Origin: Melampsora larici-populina 98AG31
Taxonomy: Eukaryota; Basidiomycota; Pucciniomycetes; Pucciniales; Melampsoraceae
Assembly: GCF_000204055.1 (NCBI RefSeq)
Contig: NW_006768777.1
Span: forward strand, 944,036-1,008,035
Reading direction: 5' to 3'
Length of the DNA: 64,000 nucleotides
Positions within the stretch are counted from its first letter, which is position 1. Every line of letters starts with the position of its first letter. Position numbers and translations under genes: made by a program. The notes below the pieces were generated by a model. It had not been told where the DNA came from. It searched no databases and saw only the letters and a list, made by a program, of their open reading frames with translations. Below are positions 1-11,567 of this stretch, in pieces.

Positions 1-26
1 GCTCTCTGGGTGTAGTCACACGAAAT
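1..26. repeat. DIRS terminal direct repeat, left copy
   Basis: These 26 bases starting GCTCTCTGGGTGTAG are identical to 5474-5499. Beyond base 26 the two copies diverge at once, so the match is a discrete repeat. The rest of a longer left repeat may lie outside the window. Confidence 0.7.
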
Positions 27-199
27 ACGTTGTCAGCACACTGTACAAGCAGCCGGATCATCATAGTTTCAGATAGAGTTTCCCTTTATTTCGTTTCCCG
101 CTCTATTTCCGCAACCTGCATTGGCAGTACAGAAATACATGCACGCCTAAGTTAATTTTCAGGTTCTTCCAGAGTATCTGCATGGACTTTTGAAGAATT

Positions 200-1960
200 T
201 TGAACCAAGACGATGCAGCCGAAGATCAGCCGCAAGATGCAAACGTCACTCAACGACGATTGGCCGAAGTGCTACGGGCATACAACCACGCAGGCGGAGC
301 CAATTATATCGGCATCTGGGAGCTCCGGAACAGATTTGCAACCGTTGTTCCGTACACTGACCCCTATTTCATACCGAGGTTTTCAGAATTCGCCCTCTCA
401 GCCCGTGAGCTGGACCAGCAGAACGGGAGGCCTTCCTTCCAACTCGGCGGATTCATTCCTGATCCCGCACTTACAGTCGAGCAGACGCCACCGGTCGTGT
501 TACACCCAGACGCCTTCAGGAACTTCAGGCCTCAACAACCCCCGCAACCACAACAGCCCCAACCGCCCCAGCACAGGGACCAGTCACCACCAGGGCAACA
601 ACGAGACCGCGCATACCGGCCACGCCTCCCGCCCATCGACCAACTCTAAGAGCCAGCCGGACAGAGAGCGTTCGGGGCTACGGGCCTTGCAGCTCTTAAT
701 GCGAGAAGGCAGGTACAACAAGCGGAACATCATTCTAACCCTGCCCCAGACCCACTCGGACTCGACGCCGACGAGCTGCCAAACCCGCCCAAACGGAACG
801 CTGACGATGCTTCCAAGAAGAAACGAAGGAAGAAGCGCAGCAGACAATCGTCAAGATACAAGCGACGAAGCAAGAAGAGCGATTCCTCATCCTCTAGTTC
901 AAGCGATTCATCCTCGTCTTCGTCTGACAGCTCAAGCGACGCAGATGAAGTGGCAGAAAAGTTTCCTTTCACAGAAGGTAAGAACCGGATCGCCGGACCG
1001 TTACCTACCGCCGCCCAGCAAATTGTCGACGGCGTGGCCAGGTACAAGAAAGCAGGCTGGACCGTGTCAGTCGACCGTTTCAACCTCGAACCCGGGAGGC
1101 CACTCGGTTTCCCTTTCTCCCTGGTACCAGCACTCCTTCGAGGCCATTACATCTGCCCAACCAAGGTACTCTGGCCGGACGAATACAACGCCAAGAAGTC
1201 GCCCAAACCCACAGACACCTTCACCACCATCCGCCATTTCTTCACCGCCAAACGGGACTGGAGGAAAGTCATTGCACTTATTGGCAAAGCAATTGTCTTT
1301 GCTTTCCCGTGCGCTGAAGACAACATGCGCGATTACCTCGAACACATCTACGATATGCTCGCCCTATTTGCAGAAGAGCACGGGGACTGGTCAAAGATCG
1401 TCGATTACGACGCACGACTACGCATTGCCTTCGCCACCAGACCAGCACTATCCTTCGGCGACTTCGACAGCCCAGTCCTCCTCGCAGTCAGGCAGATCGC
1501 CACAGCCTCGGGAGCCGCACACCAACGTGCCACTCCCCTCCCCCAGAACACCTCCTATCTACCCCCCAATCCGCCGTTGCATCAACGCAACCCCCTCTCA
1601 GGTGCACCAAGCACGAGACCCCATAGGGATTCTACCCACGCGTCAAAGCGGAAAGCTACCACGGCTCCTACGCCAAGGCCTCTATGGCACGGCAATATTA
1701 AGCCGAGTAAGCACAAGCTCCATAGGAATCAACCTATTCACTTTCGCTCCCTAAGAGCACAGAACTGACAAGCCCCGACGCTTCTCTCCCTTTCATCACT
1801 CCAAGTTCCTAAAGACGCCCCACCAAATCTACAGATATGCGGGAATTGGAATGTTGGGCTATGCAGCAACCCCTGCCGAAACGGGCGCATCCACAACGTG
1901 TGTGATGTCGTCGGATGCAACGCATCCCACACCAGGAAGCAGCACTACGGCTCGTCCTAA
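200..1960 (+). pseudogene. DIRS gag-like ORF with two in-frame stops
   Basis: One reading frame runs from 200 to 1960, broken by TAA at 647-649 and TGA at 1766-1768. The order is an N-terminal domain (200-520), a Pro/Gln-rich stretch (about 525-640), a Lys/Arg-rich then Ser/Asp-rich tract (about 800-945), a globular gag-like core (950-1500), a Pro-rich linker, and a C-terminal Cys/His cluster at 1838-1940 (C-x8-C-x3-C, then C-x4-C-x3-H), a likely nucleic-acid-binding knuckle. The frame is identical on both sides of each stop and both stops fit a C-to-T change (CAA to TAA, CGA to TGA). A long open frame of 513 codons also overlaps at 213-1754 but shows no family-like composition and I take it as a shadow. 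The function, particle formation and RNA binding, is inferred from position. Confidence 0.65.
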
Positions 1961-2138
1961 AGCCTGCGTCGAACCTGTAAAGCAGTACGTGCTCAAAGAG
2001 GTCAACAAAAGCCTGACAAAGTGAGTCGACAGACAGCATGTAACGGCGAAGAGCTGCCCAATCACTAGAGCGAAGACTTGTCCCCTAACAGTCGATGTCT
2101 CTTTCTCCATATCAAGCCAAGAAGCGGCAAACAATGCA

Positions 2139-3898
2139 GTGCGTAAGTTCAGGCGCGGTCTAGAGTGGGATTGGTCTTCCACAGCAGGCTTCTCAAACGC
2201 GCTAGATTCGAGCCTCCACGCCTTACCCCTACCTAAACCACCCGACATCAAGGCTGATCCGTGTGCCGAGTACGCCATCAAACAATACCCAGACGTCTTC
2301 AAGATAGTTTGCCCGGTGGACGTACCCCTATTCTCCCACCTCCTGAAAGACCACCCAAACCGACCTTTCGTGGACTCCGTTCTACACGGACTATCTTACG
2401 GTTTCTGGCCATTCGCCAGCTTACCGTCGCCAGAGGTAGTCAACCATCCCAACCACAGGATCTGCAGTGAACATCCCCAAGCTCTCGAGAAGTCTAGAGA
2501 CAAAGAACTCGGAGGACACCGTCGCCTCCTTTCTACCACCTTCTACCAGGGATGAAAGTCTCGCCGCTTCTCATTGTCGAAAAACCCGGCACATCAAAAG
2601 TGCGAGTTTGCACAGACATGAGCTACGGGGCCCCATCACTTAACGACCTGATCGACAAGGAGTGCGCAAGAGTACACTACGATTTGCTTGTTTCCTTTGC
2701 ACCCTACATGACTCAAATCAAGCCAGGCAATGGTTACTTACTGCTGTGGAAAAGCGACGTAGCCAGAGCATATCGCGACCTGCCGATGGCGTTGCAGTGG
2801 CAAGTGCTTCAGATTGTAAGAATAGGCAATCTGTACTATGCTGACCGTTGTTCGAACTTCGGATCTGCGGCATCTCCAAAGATCTGGTGCTCCGTGTTCT
2901 CACTAGTTCTATGGATCGCAGTGCACAAACTCGGCGTTCAATGAATCAACAACCTGATGGACGACACATGGGGCATAGCACATTCCGCCTCCCTCACTCA
3001 TTACAAAGGTCACGAAGTGCCACTAGACCAAGCCCTGCTCCTACTCCTCTTCGACACCATCAACATGCCCTGGGAGTGGAAGAAACAGCTCTTCGGACCT
3101 CAGCTAGAGATCATCGGACATCACATCGACGCGGGAGCTCTATCCTTCGCACTTTCTCCCGAGAAGAAGGCTAGCCTCGTCGAAGCGCTGATCTCGTTCA
3201 CAAAGTCACCGAGCCACCGCCTCCGCGAATGGCAGTGACTACTCGGCTGGGCCTCGTGGGGTCTCAACTCCTTTCCCTATGGACGGCACGCCCTGCAATC
3301 AGCGTGGGACAAGCTAATCAACAAGTTGTCAAAATTCGCCCATATACACGTCAACGGAGAGGTCCAAGACGACCTACGATGGTTAGCAAGAAGCATAAAC
3401 AATTCACCAGGACAGCGGTTCCTAGACGCGTCCATCTGGCCCATTTCCCAAGCTGACGCAATCCTAGTGACGGACGCTTGCCCCACGGGCCTAGGCATCT
3501 GGATACCAAACTCTCACGAGGGGTTCTTCCACGTCATGCCTCCACCTTCCAGAGACATTTATTGGATGGAACTACGCGCTGTAGTACTCGCCATTGCCCT
3601 CGCGATCACAAGGGGTGCAAAGAAGATCCTGGTATGCTCAGATTCCATGATAGTGTGCGACCTCTTCCAGTCCCACAACCCGATTCCACTGGTCAGGCCG
3701 CTCTTCCGTTCGATAGTACGTAAACTCGTAGCCGCCAAAGCCGACGTCAAAGTGGCACACTTGCCAGGAGTACGCAACGTATACGCTGACGCGCTATCAC
3801 GGAACAAACTGACCAACGTGCTGGCTCTAGCACCCAACGCAATACTCTCTCCTATCCCCCATCACGACGACTTCCCGGACGGTGGTCACCGTTGTTAA
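2139..3898 (+). pseudogene. DIRS reverse transcriptase-RNase H, decayed
   Basis: The N-terminal part (2139 to about 2510) carries the FVDSVLHGLSYGFWPF motif typical of DIRS RT N-ends. It passes by a frameshift near 2505-2525 into the RT core, where LLPGMKVSPLLIVEKP, KSDVARAYRDLPM and the catalytic-box equivalent LMDDTWG are readable. RNase H follows at about 3460-3800 with ILVTDACPTGLG, WMELRAVVLA, VCSDS and NVYADALSR, the D/E/D/D set. TGA codons at 2942-2944 and 3236-3238 interrupt otherwise continuous frame; both sit where arginine would fit. The product would copy the element's RNA into DNA. With one frameshift and two stops it cannot be made in full. Confidence 0.85.
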
Positions 3899-3899
3899 C

Positions 3900-4922
3900 A
3901 TGGACGAACAACAAACCAACAGGCGTCAATTCCTCGCTCTTATAGCAGAAGCAGACGCCGCCCAGAGCCTAGCCCAAACCACAAAGGCCTCATACCAATC
4001 AGGTCTATCTTCCTTCCTAAAATTCTGCATTTGAGAAAAAATACCACCAGTACCTTCAGTCGACAACATCTACTCCTATATCTCAGACGTGTGCAGAACA
4101 ACTTTGGCGCGCACCAACAAACCCCTAGCCCCCACTTCGATTCAAGGTTACCTCACCGCCATAGCGGCAGCATACGAGCACATATACCCACAAGTTCGCC
4201 TAGCGACCAACTCCCCGAGAGTTTGTAAGGTCCTACGAGGCGTGAAGATACAGTTCTCCACACCAATCACCCGGAAGGAACCGCTAACAATTCCAGATCT
4301 CATCCAAGTATCCCAATCCTCTTTCCTGTCATACGACGACCTCCTATTCACAGCTATGTTGCTAGTCGGTTTCCACGGGCTCCACCGTCTGGGGGAGCTG
4401 ACAACCCCTGACACCATCTCGTACAGAAGCCCGAGAAAGCTAATCCTCCGGTCATTGTTTAAGTTCTCTCGCTGCGGCAACTTTGGGAGATACACCTTAC
4501 CCCACTCCAAGACCGATCCCTACTTCCAAGGCACCACTGTCATCGTAGCGAGCTGTGACATCCCCGGAGCTTCCCCCATCACCTCCATATCTCGCTACCT
4601 GCTTCTCAGGGACGCACGTTTCACAGACGACACCCCGCTGTTCCTGACGGTGGCAGGAGCGCCTCCAACACGTTCATGGTTTCTCAACAAGTTCCGGCTC
4701 TATTTTGACGCATCGAAGTCAGGCCACTCGATGCGATCGGGAGGCGCCACCGCCTTTGCACAAGCAGGGCTGCCACTGGATCACATTCAGGACCTGGGAA
4801 GATGGTCGTCGGAGGCCTTCAAGACCTACGTACGTGGACACCCGATCATGCGCCTGGCAGTCACGAGAGCCCACCCTCTGTCAATAGATGGTCACGTGGG
4901 GGCGCAGGTTATCTTTGACTAG
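3900..4922 (+). pseudogene. DIRS tyrosine recombinase with one stop
   Basis: ATG at 3900 opens a frame of about 340 codons with a single TGA at 4032-4034. The N-terminal SAM-like core-binding domain covers about residues 1-110. The catalytic domain follows: the first arginine in GLHRLGELTT, a HSMRSGG box (H-x2-R), then LGRWSSEAFKTYVRG, where a tryptophan replaces the second histidine, as is common, and the tyrosine nucleophile is present. This is the enzyme that integrates DIRS elements through a circular DNA intermediate, leaving no target duplication (family knowledge). All catalytic residues survive; only the single stop in the N-terminal domain breaks it. It ends 551 bp before the right terminal repeat. 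Confidence 0.85.
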
Positions 4923-5473
4923 TCTCGGTAAGTTCTTTGCAAACGCACCAGTCGCGGACTCTTTTTCTCTCTACGTCGAGTCACCCTCTTCACTACCCCT
5001 TCACCACTCTCAGCACTTACCCAAAGGGTTCCTCAGCCTAGGCGGGAGGTGAAGGGGCGACCCGTATGAAAAATGTTCCATGTGCCCCGGCCTACGGCCA
5101 GGGCGGTTCCCGCGTAGCTACACCAAAGAGTAGCCATAGCTAAACAGGGTCAGACCCCTAAGAAACCCAAGTGACACATCCCTCGTGATTGGTGTTCTAC
5201 TAATCTAGTGGGATATGTCACGGAGGGTTTCACGAGGGGCTCAGTCCAATACGCCAACCCTAGAAGGATAAGTTACTAATCCTAATACCTCCTTCCCAAC
5301 CACAGGTTGATCATGCTTAGGGTTAGTAGCGCAGAAGCCTCCTGCTCTCCAAGCCCACGATACCGGATCAGAAGACGGTCTCGCTCCCTTTGCAGGCTTC
5401 CGTCTCATCCTTCGACAGGCAGCGTATCACTCGGATTTACCTACCAAGACAAATCCTCCCACCCTGTTCCTTA
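4923..5473 (+). other. DIRS 3-prime non-coding region with hairpins
   Basis: There is no gene here. The stretch 5054-5182 recurs as an orphan copy at 19851-19979. It contains a GC-rich hairpin at 5084-5104 (GCCCCGGCC, TAC loop, GGCCAGGGC). A second inverted pair is GTGACACATCCC near 5172 against GGGATATGTCAC near 5209. The end of the 129-bp block, read in reverse complement, resembles the 26-bp terminal repeat (GGTGTAG with a preceding CTCT). Such inverted and split repeats are used in DIRS replication; the role here is inferred. Confidence 0.5.
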
Positions 5474-5499
5474 GCTCTCTGGGTGTAGTCACACGAAAT
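5474..5499. repeat. DIRS terminal direct repeat, right copy
   Basis: Exact copy of bases 1-26. It is followed by unrelated GC-rich sequence and then two A-runs at about 5562 and 5633. The 244 bp from 5500 to the MULE start at 5744 hold no gene. Confidence 0.7.
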
Positions 5500-5743
5500 C
5501 CCGCCCACCCGCGTACCTTCTTTCTTGGCGTCTCGCCCGTCCGCCAAGCCAACACAAGAAACGAAAAAAAAAAAAACATTTACTCTAGCTTTCTCTCTGG
5601 CCCAGTTTTCTCATCCTCTCCTCTCAGATAAGTAAAAAAAAAAAAAACTTTCTTTCGTATAGCTGTCTAGTTTTAATTACAATTTCCTCTCTTCTTCTCG
5701 GTAGCTAGGTATGGCTTTTTTTCTCTCTCTCACTAATAATTTT

Positions 5744-6442
5744 GGATTCCACTATTTCCAGCCCGCGGATTAGTATCCGGAGCCCCATACCGGGGCCGGA
5801 CACGGGGCTACTTGAGTTTGGGAGCCCCATTTTGAAAAAGGGGGCAAAAAAAAGGGCAAAAAAGGGCTTCCAAGATGCCTCGCTGTTTGGGTAAGAAGCC
5901 TCACGAGCGAGTTAAACCAAACCTAGCTATGTCGCCGTTTGGGTGAGAAGCCTCACGTGCGATTTAAACCAAACCAAGCTATGCTCCTATAAGCCAAGCG
6001 TGGCGCAAGAATGGCATAAACATATCATAGGTTGCATATCATAAGTAATCGCATAGCATACAAATAGAGAAATTTCTCACAACATAGCAGAAATGAGTAG
6101 TGCGTAACAAGTATTGAGAGAACAGCATAATTGAGAGTGAGAGAGTGTGTAACAAGAATTGAGAGAACATAGAGAACATATAAATCAAGAACGAAACCAA
6201 GCAATGACTAAGCCAAACTCAATTTCCTCGATTTGACCACCAACCCATTTGAACTTGATACATCCTTATCCACTCCGTTATTTGTGGTCTGAATGTGGTT
6301 GTGTGGTTGACGTTGAATACCTCCGGAAAAGGAACCAAACGCGGCCCGTAACCTAAACTAACAAACACTGTAAACATCATTCAACTTCCCCAATTTGGCA
6401 GAGGAAAATGATTAATAGTACAGTTTTTCATAAAAGAATCTA
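5744..6442. repeat. MULE left subterminal region with 52-bp tandem pair
   Basis: There is no gene here. After the terminal inverted repeat a GC-rich stretch is followed by two tandem copies of a 52-bp unit at 5881-5932 and 5933-5984 (core AGAAGCCTCAC and TTAAACCAAACC). Further in are short GAGAGAACA and AACAAG-ATTGAGAG repeats around 6100-6180. Subterminal repeats of this kind are often transposase binding sites; that role is inferred. Confidence 0.55.
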
Positions 6443-6906
6443 ATACTGCACACCTGGGCCATTTCACCCACACTACATATGTGCAGCAAGCTAAGTCAAT
6501 AGTTGTCTATCATGTACATACAGGTCTGCTCAGTTTTTTGCCCATCAGAATAAATAAATCACATGTTATACCACATGTAACTTTTTCGACTTTGAAATTT
6601 TTTTCCCAAAAATTCACTACATATAATTCTGTAGCTGCTCAGGCAATATTGTTGAAGCTATGTCTTAGTAACAGAAAGTGTGTTACATGCAGTTGAGTTG
6701 ATGAGATCACACCAAAACATTGAGTCAGTGTATGTAGTCAATCTTTTGGAAGCTTTTTTCAATCTGAAAGAAGTTACAGCATGTATTACATATGAATAAC
6801 TTGTCCTGATGAGCAGATAACTGAGCAGAACTGTATGTACATGATAACCACATATTCACTGAGCCTGCTACACATATGTAGTGTGGGTGTTATGGCTCAG
6901 GTGTGG
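6443..6906. mobile_element. Foldback MITE with roughly 120-bp inverted arms
   Basis: CACACCTGGGCCATTTCACC at about 6446 and its counterpart, read from about 6905 on the other strand, stay alignable for about 120 bp. The shared blocks include CCCACACTACATATGTG and ATCATGTACATACAG. The centre has no gene. It sits at the 3-prime end of the MULE gene, so the last five codons and the stop of that gene lie inside its right arm. No convincing target duplication was found, so the exact ends are approximate. Confidence 0.75.
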
Positions 6907-9900
6907 AGTGATAGACCATTTTATGACAAATCATACTCCCAATCATTTTTCCCTGCCCACTTGGGGAACCCGAATAATGTCTGCAGTGAAAATGGTCGCC
7001 GTTGACAAAGCCTAGGATGATAGGATCATTGTCGTTAGGAGGTGTGTGATACGGGAAAAACGTGTATGAATTGACTTCGAGTGGATCGTAACAGACAACG
7101 GGGCACTTGTAAGCACTTGCAATTACAAAGCCCAGGTAGGGCATTCGCATCCAGAAATCCGGAGTGCATATTGGCCCTTGCGGTTGGGTTCGATAAAGCA
7201 GATCGTCAATGATTTCGGCAGCGTAATGTTTTGATTGCCGAGTTTTCCTTCGAGTATTTCCGGAATTGTTGGCTCCTGGAGTAGACGTAGACACTAGCTG
7301 TTCATGATCATCCCTGTAGAAAGAAAGCTCCTCATGCAATTGATGGCGGACTAGGGCGTAGGAATCCGCGCTATCTAGTTTGAGAGCATGTGCAATGGCA
7401 AAATAGCCACAGTTCCCATAGACCGGTGGGTTGAAAACTGAATTGATGTATGGAGCGATGACCTTGGGGAGTTTCTTCACAAAGATTTTATCGTCCGGAT
7501 TGACCTTCAAGACATTCACCTTGGTGTTCTTCGACACGTGTTGAATCTCATGCTTGACCAATGGCAATCGCTTCGGCTTCTTTGGTGCAGTCGAAGGAGA
7601 ATCATCGGGAAGTGGAAATACTGCAGCGCCAAAAGCACGGCTCGATTCCAAAGTGGCTTTAACCTTAGGATCCTTTTGGTCTAAATTGAGGTCTTCACCA
7701 ATTAAACACAGTGTCACCTCGGGAATAAGCACCTGTCGCAGAAAGGTTTCCGGTGGGAAAGGTGATGCTTTGTGTGCGTCAAGACGGTTTTCCGGGGTTT
7801 CAGCTTTGATAAAGATAGTATCAAGCGTGTTCACAATGATTTCAAAACCTTGATAACCATAACTGAAACCACTGACAAATATTAGTAAGTGTAGAAAAGT
7901 GAAATAGATGTTGGTAGACTCACTATCCAGGTTGCTCGACCTCGAATTTATCTATGTCACCCATAAATCTACTCTTGCCTTTTCTGTTATTCTGAGCTTC
8001 TTCGAAATAAGTAGACACTTCCACGTTGTTAATTATTTGCCTTAGACACGATGTGTGGTTCTTGATGCGGCTTGAGGTCATTCACAAAGCAGAAAAGAAA
8101 GTCAGCACAAGATTGACGCAGGAATGTGAATGAAAGACAACTACTCACTCTTCTAATTTATCAAATTCAATTGCGGTGGGCCAACCACGGCTGACACCAT
8201 CAGGGATAATCTCGAGTTCAGCTTGATGCAAATGGCAAAATTCCGCAGTTTGGCCCAACTGTGTATCAAAATGAATAAAAGCAACACATGAGCAATCATT
8301 TTCATACAAGAAACTTAACAACGAAAAGGAACTCACCGGAAGTGACATAGCACCCGCTCGGCCAATGCCCTTGCGAACGTTGGGCATTTCAAGGAGTGTT
8401 GTCTTCAATGCGCTCAGCTTGGCCGAAGGTTGGGGAGGTAGGGGGTCATCACAGAAGGGACACAAGTTGTCTTCGGATTCGGAATATTCGTCAGGAGAGT
8501 TGTCAGAATCATCGTATGGCAGGTTCACTTTGACGTAGGCATCTGAATCAGATTCTGAGTTGTCTTTGACGTCTGATTCAGAATCTGAGGCATCATCATC
8601 TACTTCTTCCATGCCGATGATTCTGCTGGTCAATGGAGCTGATGAAGATGGTGTTAGACGAAGAGGGCAAGTGGTAATTTGGTGGCCTGGGGTAGAGCAA
8701 AGGCTGCACTTGTTGATGCGAGGCCGCTTCTTAGCTTCCTCAAGTTCCATTTGGGATTTCCATCGACCTTCAGGTGATGCCTGTCGTTTGCCATTGATGG
8801 TTGCTCGAGGGCGTCCTTGGGTGTCTGTCTTCACCACGGCGTTGAGGATCGGAACCAGTGAGTATCGGCCGGTTTCAAGGAGTCCGAGTTCACCAAAGAG
8901 TTTCCAAAGAGCGTGTTCCGGTAGCTCAATCAGGTGATTGAATTTGGCACGAGCTGCAGCGATAAGTCCTTCGTGGGATTGGGGAGCTAATTGAATGACC
9001 AGCTTCCACTGGGTATGAATAAGATCAGAAGAAAGAAAGTCTCTTTGATCACGAGCTTGGGCCAGCTCATGTGAACATGGAAGGCCCCAAGCACCTCTGA
9101 ACGTATGAGTACACGGTTTTTCGAGAGATTCGGGTAACAAATCATACTGGACCTTGAGTTTTTTGAGTGCAAAATGAGATATTACACCGTTGAGTTCCTT
9201 GAAGAATATGGGCATTCCTTCGAGTGTTTTCGTCATTTCGATACCCACCGAAACTGCAAGTTCGCTGGATTGATGCTCCTCAAATTGTTTGAAAGCATTG
9301 AAACAAGTGAGAAAATCGTTATTACGTCCATCTAGAAACCGTTTGGCTCGATAGTGACTTCCTTCAACTCGAGAAGTGGAGGAGTTTCCGAAATGATGGG
9401 TCCTCAAGGTGTATAAATTGACAAATTTTTCAGTTCTTCTCAACCACGTGCTCTTGAGGTAGTTAAAGACATTGTGGGCTTTGGCAACTTTGGTTACCAC
9501 ATCAAGATTTGAATTGTAATCTTCTTGTGTAGACGATGCAACAAATGTGTTCCATAGTTTCATGAATGCTGTCCAATCAGGTTCAGAAAATTTACTCTTG
9601 CAATTTTTCGCAATGTTGATATTGATGTGCCAAACACATAATATGTGGGTTGACTCGGGGAAGACCGTTGCAATCGCATTGAAGAGAGCCGGTTCAGCGT
9701 CAGTTGCAAAAGTCTCGGGCAATGGAACCGTAACACTTTCGTCCTCATTCTGAAATATGACTTCCTTCAGCTGGGTCAAGGCCCATTTGTACTGTGACGT
9801 GATTTCGCTGTTCAAGAAACACATGGCCACGGTGAAGGTTTTGTTGGTGTTTGTAGTTCCAACGACGTGTAAAAGTGGTAAGTTGAATCGGTTTGTCTTG

Positions 9901-11567
9901 TATGTACAATCTAGACTGAGTACAGTTGAAAATCTTCGAGCTAAGACAATTGCTGAAGGACTGGCGAAAAATAGGTTCTGGAGGACACCGTTCTCCGAGG
10001 TGAGAGTCCGATGAGCCCATCCACTAGCTGTGATTAAGTCGAATAACCCTTGAATGGGTGTTTGACCGTGCAGCCAGTTGTCCCTCTGACGGTACCGGAC
10101 GTTGTGAATATCACGGACAAGGGGTTGAGAGTCGGGATCAATGTTGAGTAAGGACTTGATTTGGGCTGCTCCACAGCCAGCAGAAGAGTACGTGTCGATT
10201 TGATCTCTCACTTCAGGAGGGAAGCGTCGGTAGATAGACATGTTGTGGGGTTTCTCAAAAGCCGGGTGATTGTGTTTCATTTTGTCTTCATTCTGAGTTA
10301 CAATCCACCGGTCAACGCCAGAACGATAGTTGAGCAAAACCTCAAAAAGACAGCCGGTCTTTTTGGATGAGGTTGACCTTTTTTCGGCTGTGGTTTTGAC
10401 TTTGTCGCCTAGGGAACACCTGAGATAAACTCGGACTGTTTGTTCATGGTAAGTTTTATGACTCTTAGTCGCAAGAGCATAACCTTGATATCTAGATACC
10501 GCATTCAGGTACATCAAGCCGTTTTGCATTTCGATGAATTGTTTACCAACTTTTGGACCACTAAGCAAGCGTACAGGTATAGCGCCTAGGATAGATAGAA
10601 GATGCTGATCAGCTTCACGTAACCCAAAGTGAGTTCAAGAGTCATGGCACGTACCTATTGGGGGCCAGTCCGCATCTCTCTCATCCGCGAGATCATTGAC
10701 TACTTCGTCATCAACACCATCGATGGCCATTTCGGGGTGGTCGATGGCAGTTTTGGTTGGAGTGACTTGAGTAACTTGATTGATTCCGATGATAGGGGTG
10801 GTTCCAACGCTTGATTCAACACTAGGTGGAGCATAAATGGGAGTATGGGTATTGATTTGATGTTGATTATAGGAATAGTGACTCGGTTGCGATTGAGCGG
10901 GTTGAGTCGCGTTGATAGGATTTCCAACATGTATTGGCATGCTTGGTTGAACATGCGAGGTGTATGAGTGACCAGGTTGGGGTTGTTGAGGATACAACGC
11001 AGGATTTTGAGGATACGCCACAGGAGGATGATGAGGATACAACACAGGAGGATGAAACGGATGGTTGTGAGGAGGATGAGTTTGAGGATAAGACACAGGA
11101 GGATGAAACGGATGGTTGTGAGGAGGATGACTTTGAGGATAAGACACAGGAAGATGATATGGTTGATTGGGGGGATGAATTTGAGGATAAGACGCAGGAG
11201 GATGATACTGGGTAGGTTGAATTTGAGGATAAGACACAGGAGGATGATACGTTTGACCAGGTTGAGGTTGATGTTGGTGATGATGATAATGCGCGGGAGG
11301 GTACGTTTGAGCTTGAGCAGTTTGAGATTGAGATTGAGGATTGGAGGATTGATGAGGGTACGCGTGACCAGGTTGAGGGTAGGGTAAACCTGGCGGAGCT
11401 TGAGGATACGATTGACCAGATGGAGACGGAGGGTACCAGTTGCTGGGTTGAGGTTGATTCAAAGGATGAGTCGACGGTGCGGAGCTATTATCACTATTCG
11501 GATGAATCAATGGCTGCTGTACAGCATTGGGGGAACTAGGATTTGCAGGTGGGTGGGGGGTGGACAT
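6890..11567 (-). CDS. MULE transposase fused to an OTU-like cysteine protease domain
   Basis: Five exons, 1466 codons: 11567-10655, 10585-8337, 8258-8149, 8070-7924, 7871-6890. All joins keep phase; ATG at 11567 is the first methionine of the Pro/Gln/His-rich N-terminal exon, though an in-frame ATG lies upstream. Order: low-complexity N-terminus with YPQ-HPP repeats (residues 1-300), FAR1-like zinc region (about 310-420), MULE DDE core (first D in LDCTYKTN, second in FATDAEPALF, E in SRVEGSHYRA), SWIM-like C-x-H motif near GLPCSHEL, CCHC knuckle CSLCSTPGHQITTC, acidic tract, then an OTU-like module with the cysteine box YGNCGYFAIAHAL and a late HFHCRHY that could supply the histidine. MULE transposases cut and paste their own element; the OTU fold is a deubiquitinase family whose role here is unknown. 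No premature stop. The second intron (8259-8336, 78 nt) is in frame and free of stops. Confidence 0.88.
10990..11330. repeat. Coding minisatellite in the MULE first exon
   Basis: Units of about 54-60 bp built on GAGGATAAGACACAGGAGG repeat about five to six times. On the minus strand they encode histidine/proline-rich repeats such as SYPQ-HPPHNHPFHPPV. Copy number is likely to vary between copies of the element. Confidence 0.65.

Larger units (their letters stand above)
1..5499 (+). mobile_element. DIRS-like tyrosine-recombinase retrotransposon
   Basis: The element carries a gag-like region, reverse transcriptase, RNase H and a lambda-type tyrosine recombinase in that order on the + strand. 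This set and the lack of an integrase define DIRS-order elements (DIRS, Ngaro or PAT types). A 26-bp sequence at the very first base of the window recurs exactly at 5474-5499, as expected of split direct repeats at the ends. All three coding regions are broken by stops, so this copy is inactive. The left limit coincides with the window edge, so more sequence may lie upstream. Confidence 0.85.

Noticed and set aside
213..1754. A 513-codon open frame overlapping gag
   Set aside because: It is in a different frame from the gag region that carries the Cys/His knuckle and the domain-like core. It is Ser/Thr/Pro-rich low complexity, and GC-rich sequence often leaves long stop-free shadow frames.
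5084..5104. HDV-type self-cleaving ribozyme in the DIRS hairpin region
   Set aside because: A strong stem is present, but I could not lay out the nested double pseudoknot. A covariance-model search would settle it.
10968..11387. Arg/Leu/Met-rich and Asp/Glu-rich + strand frames
   Set aside because: They are antisense shadows of the His/Pro-rich repeat exon of the MULE gene.
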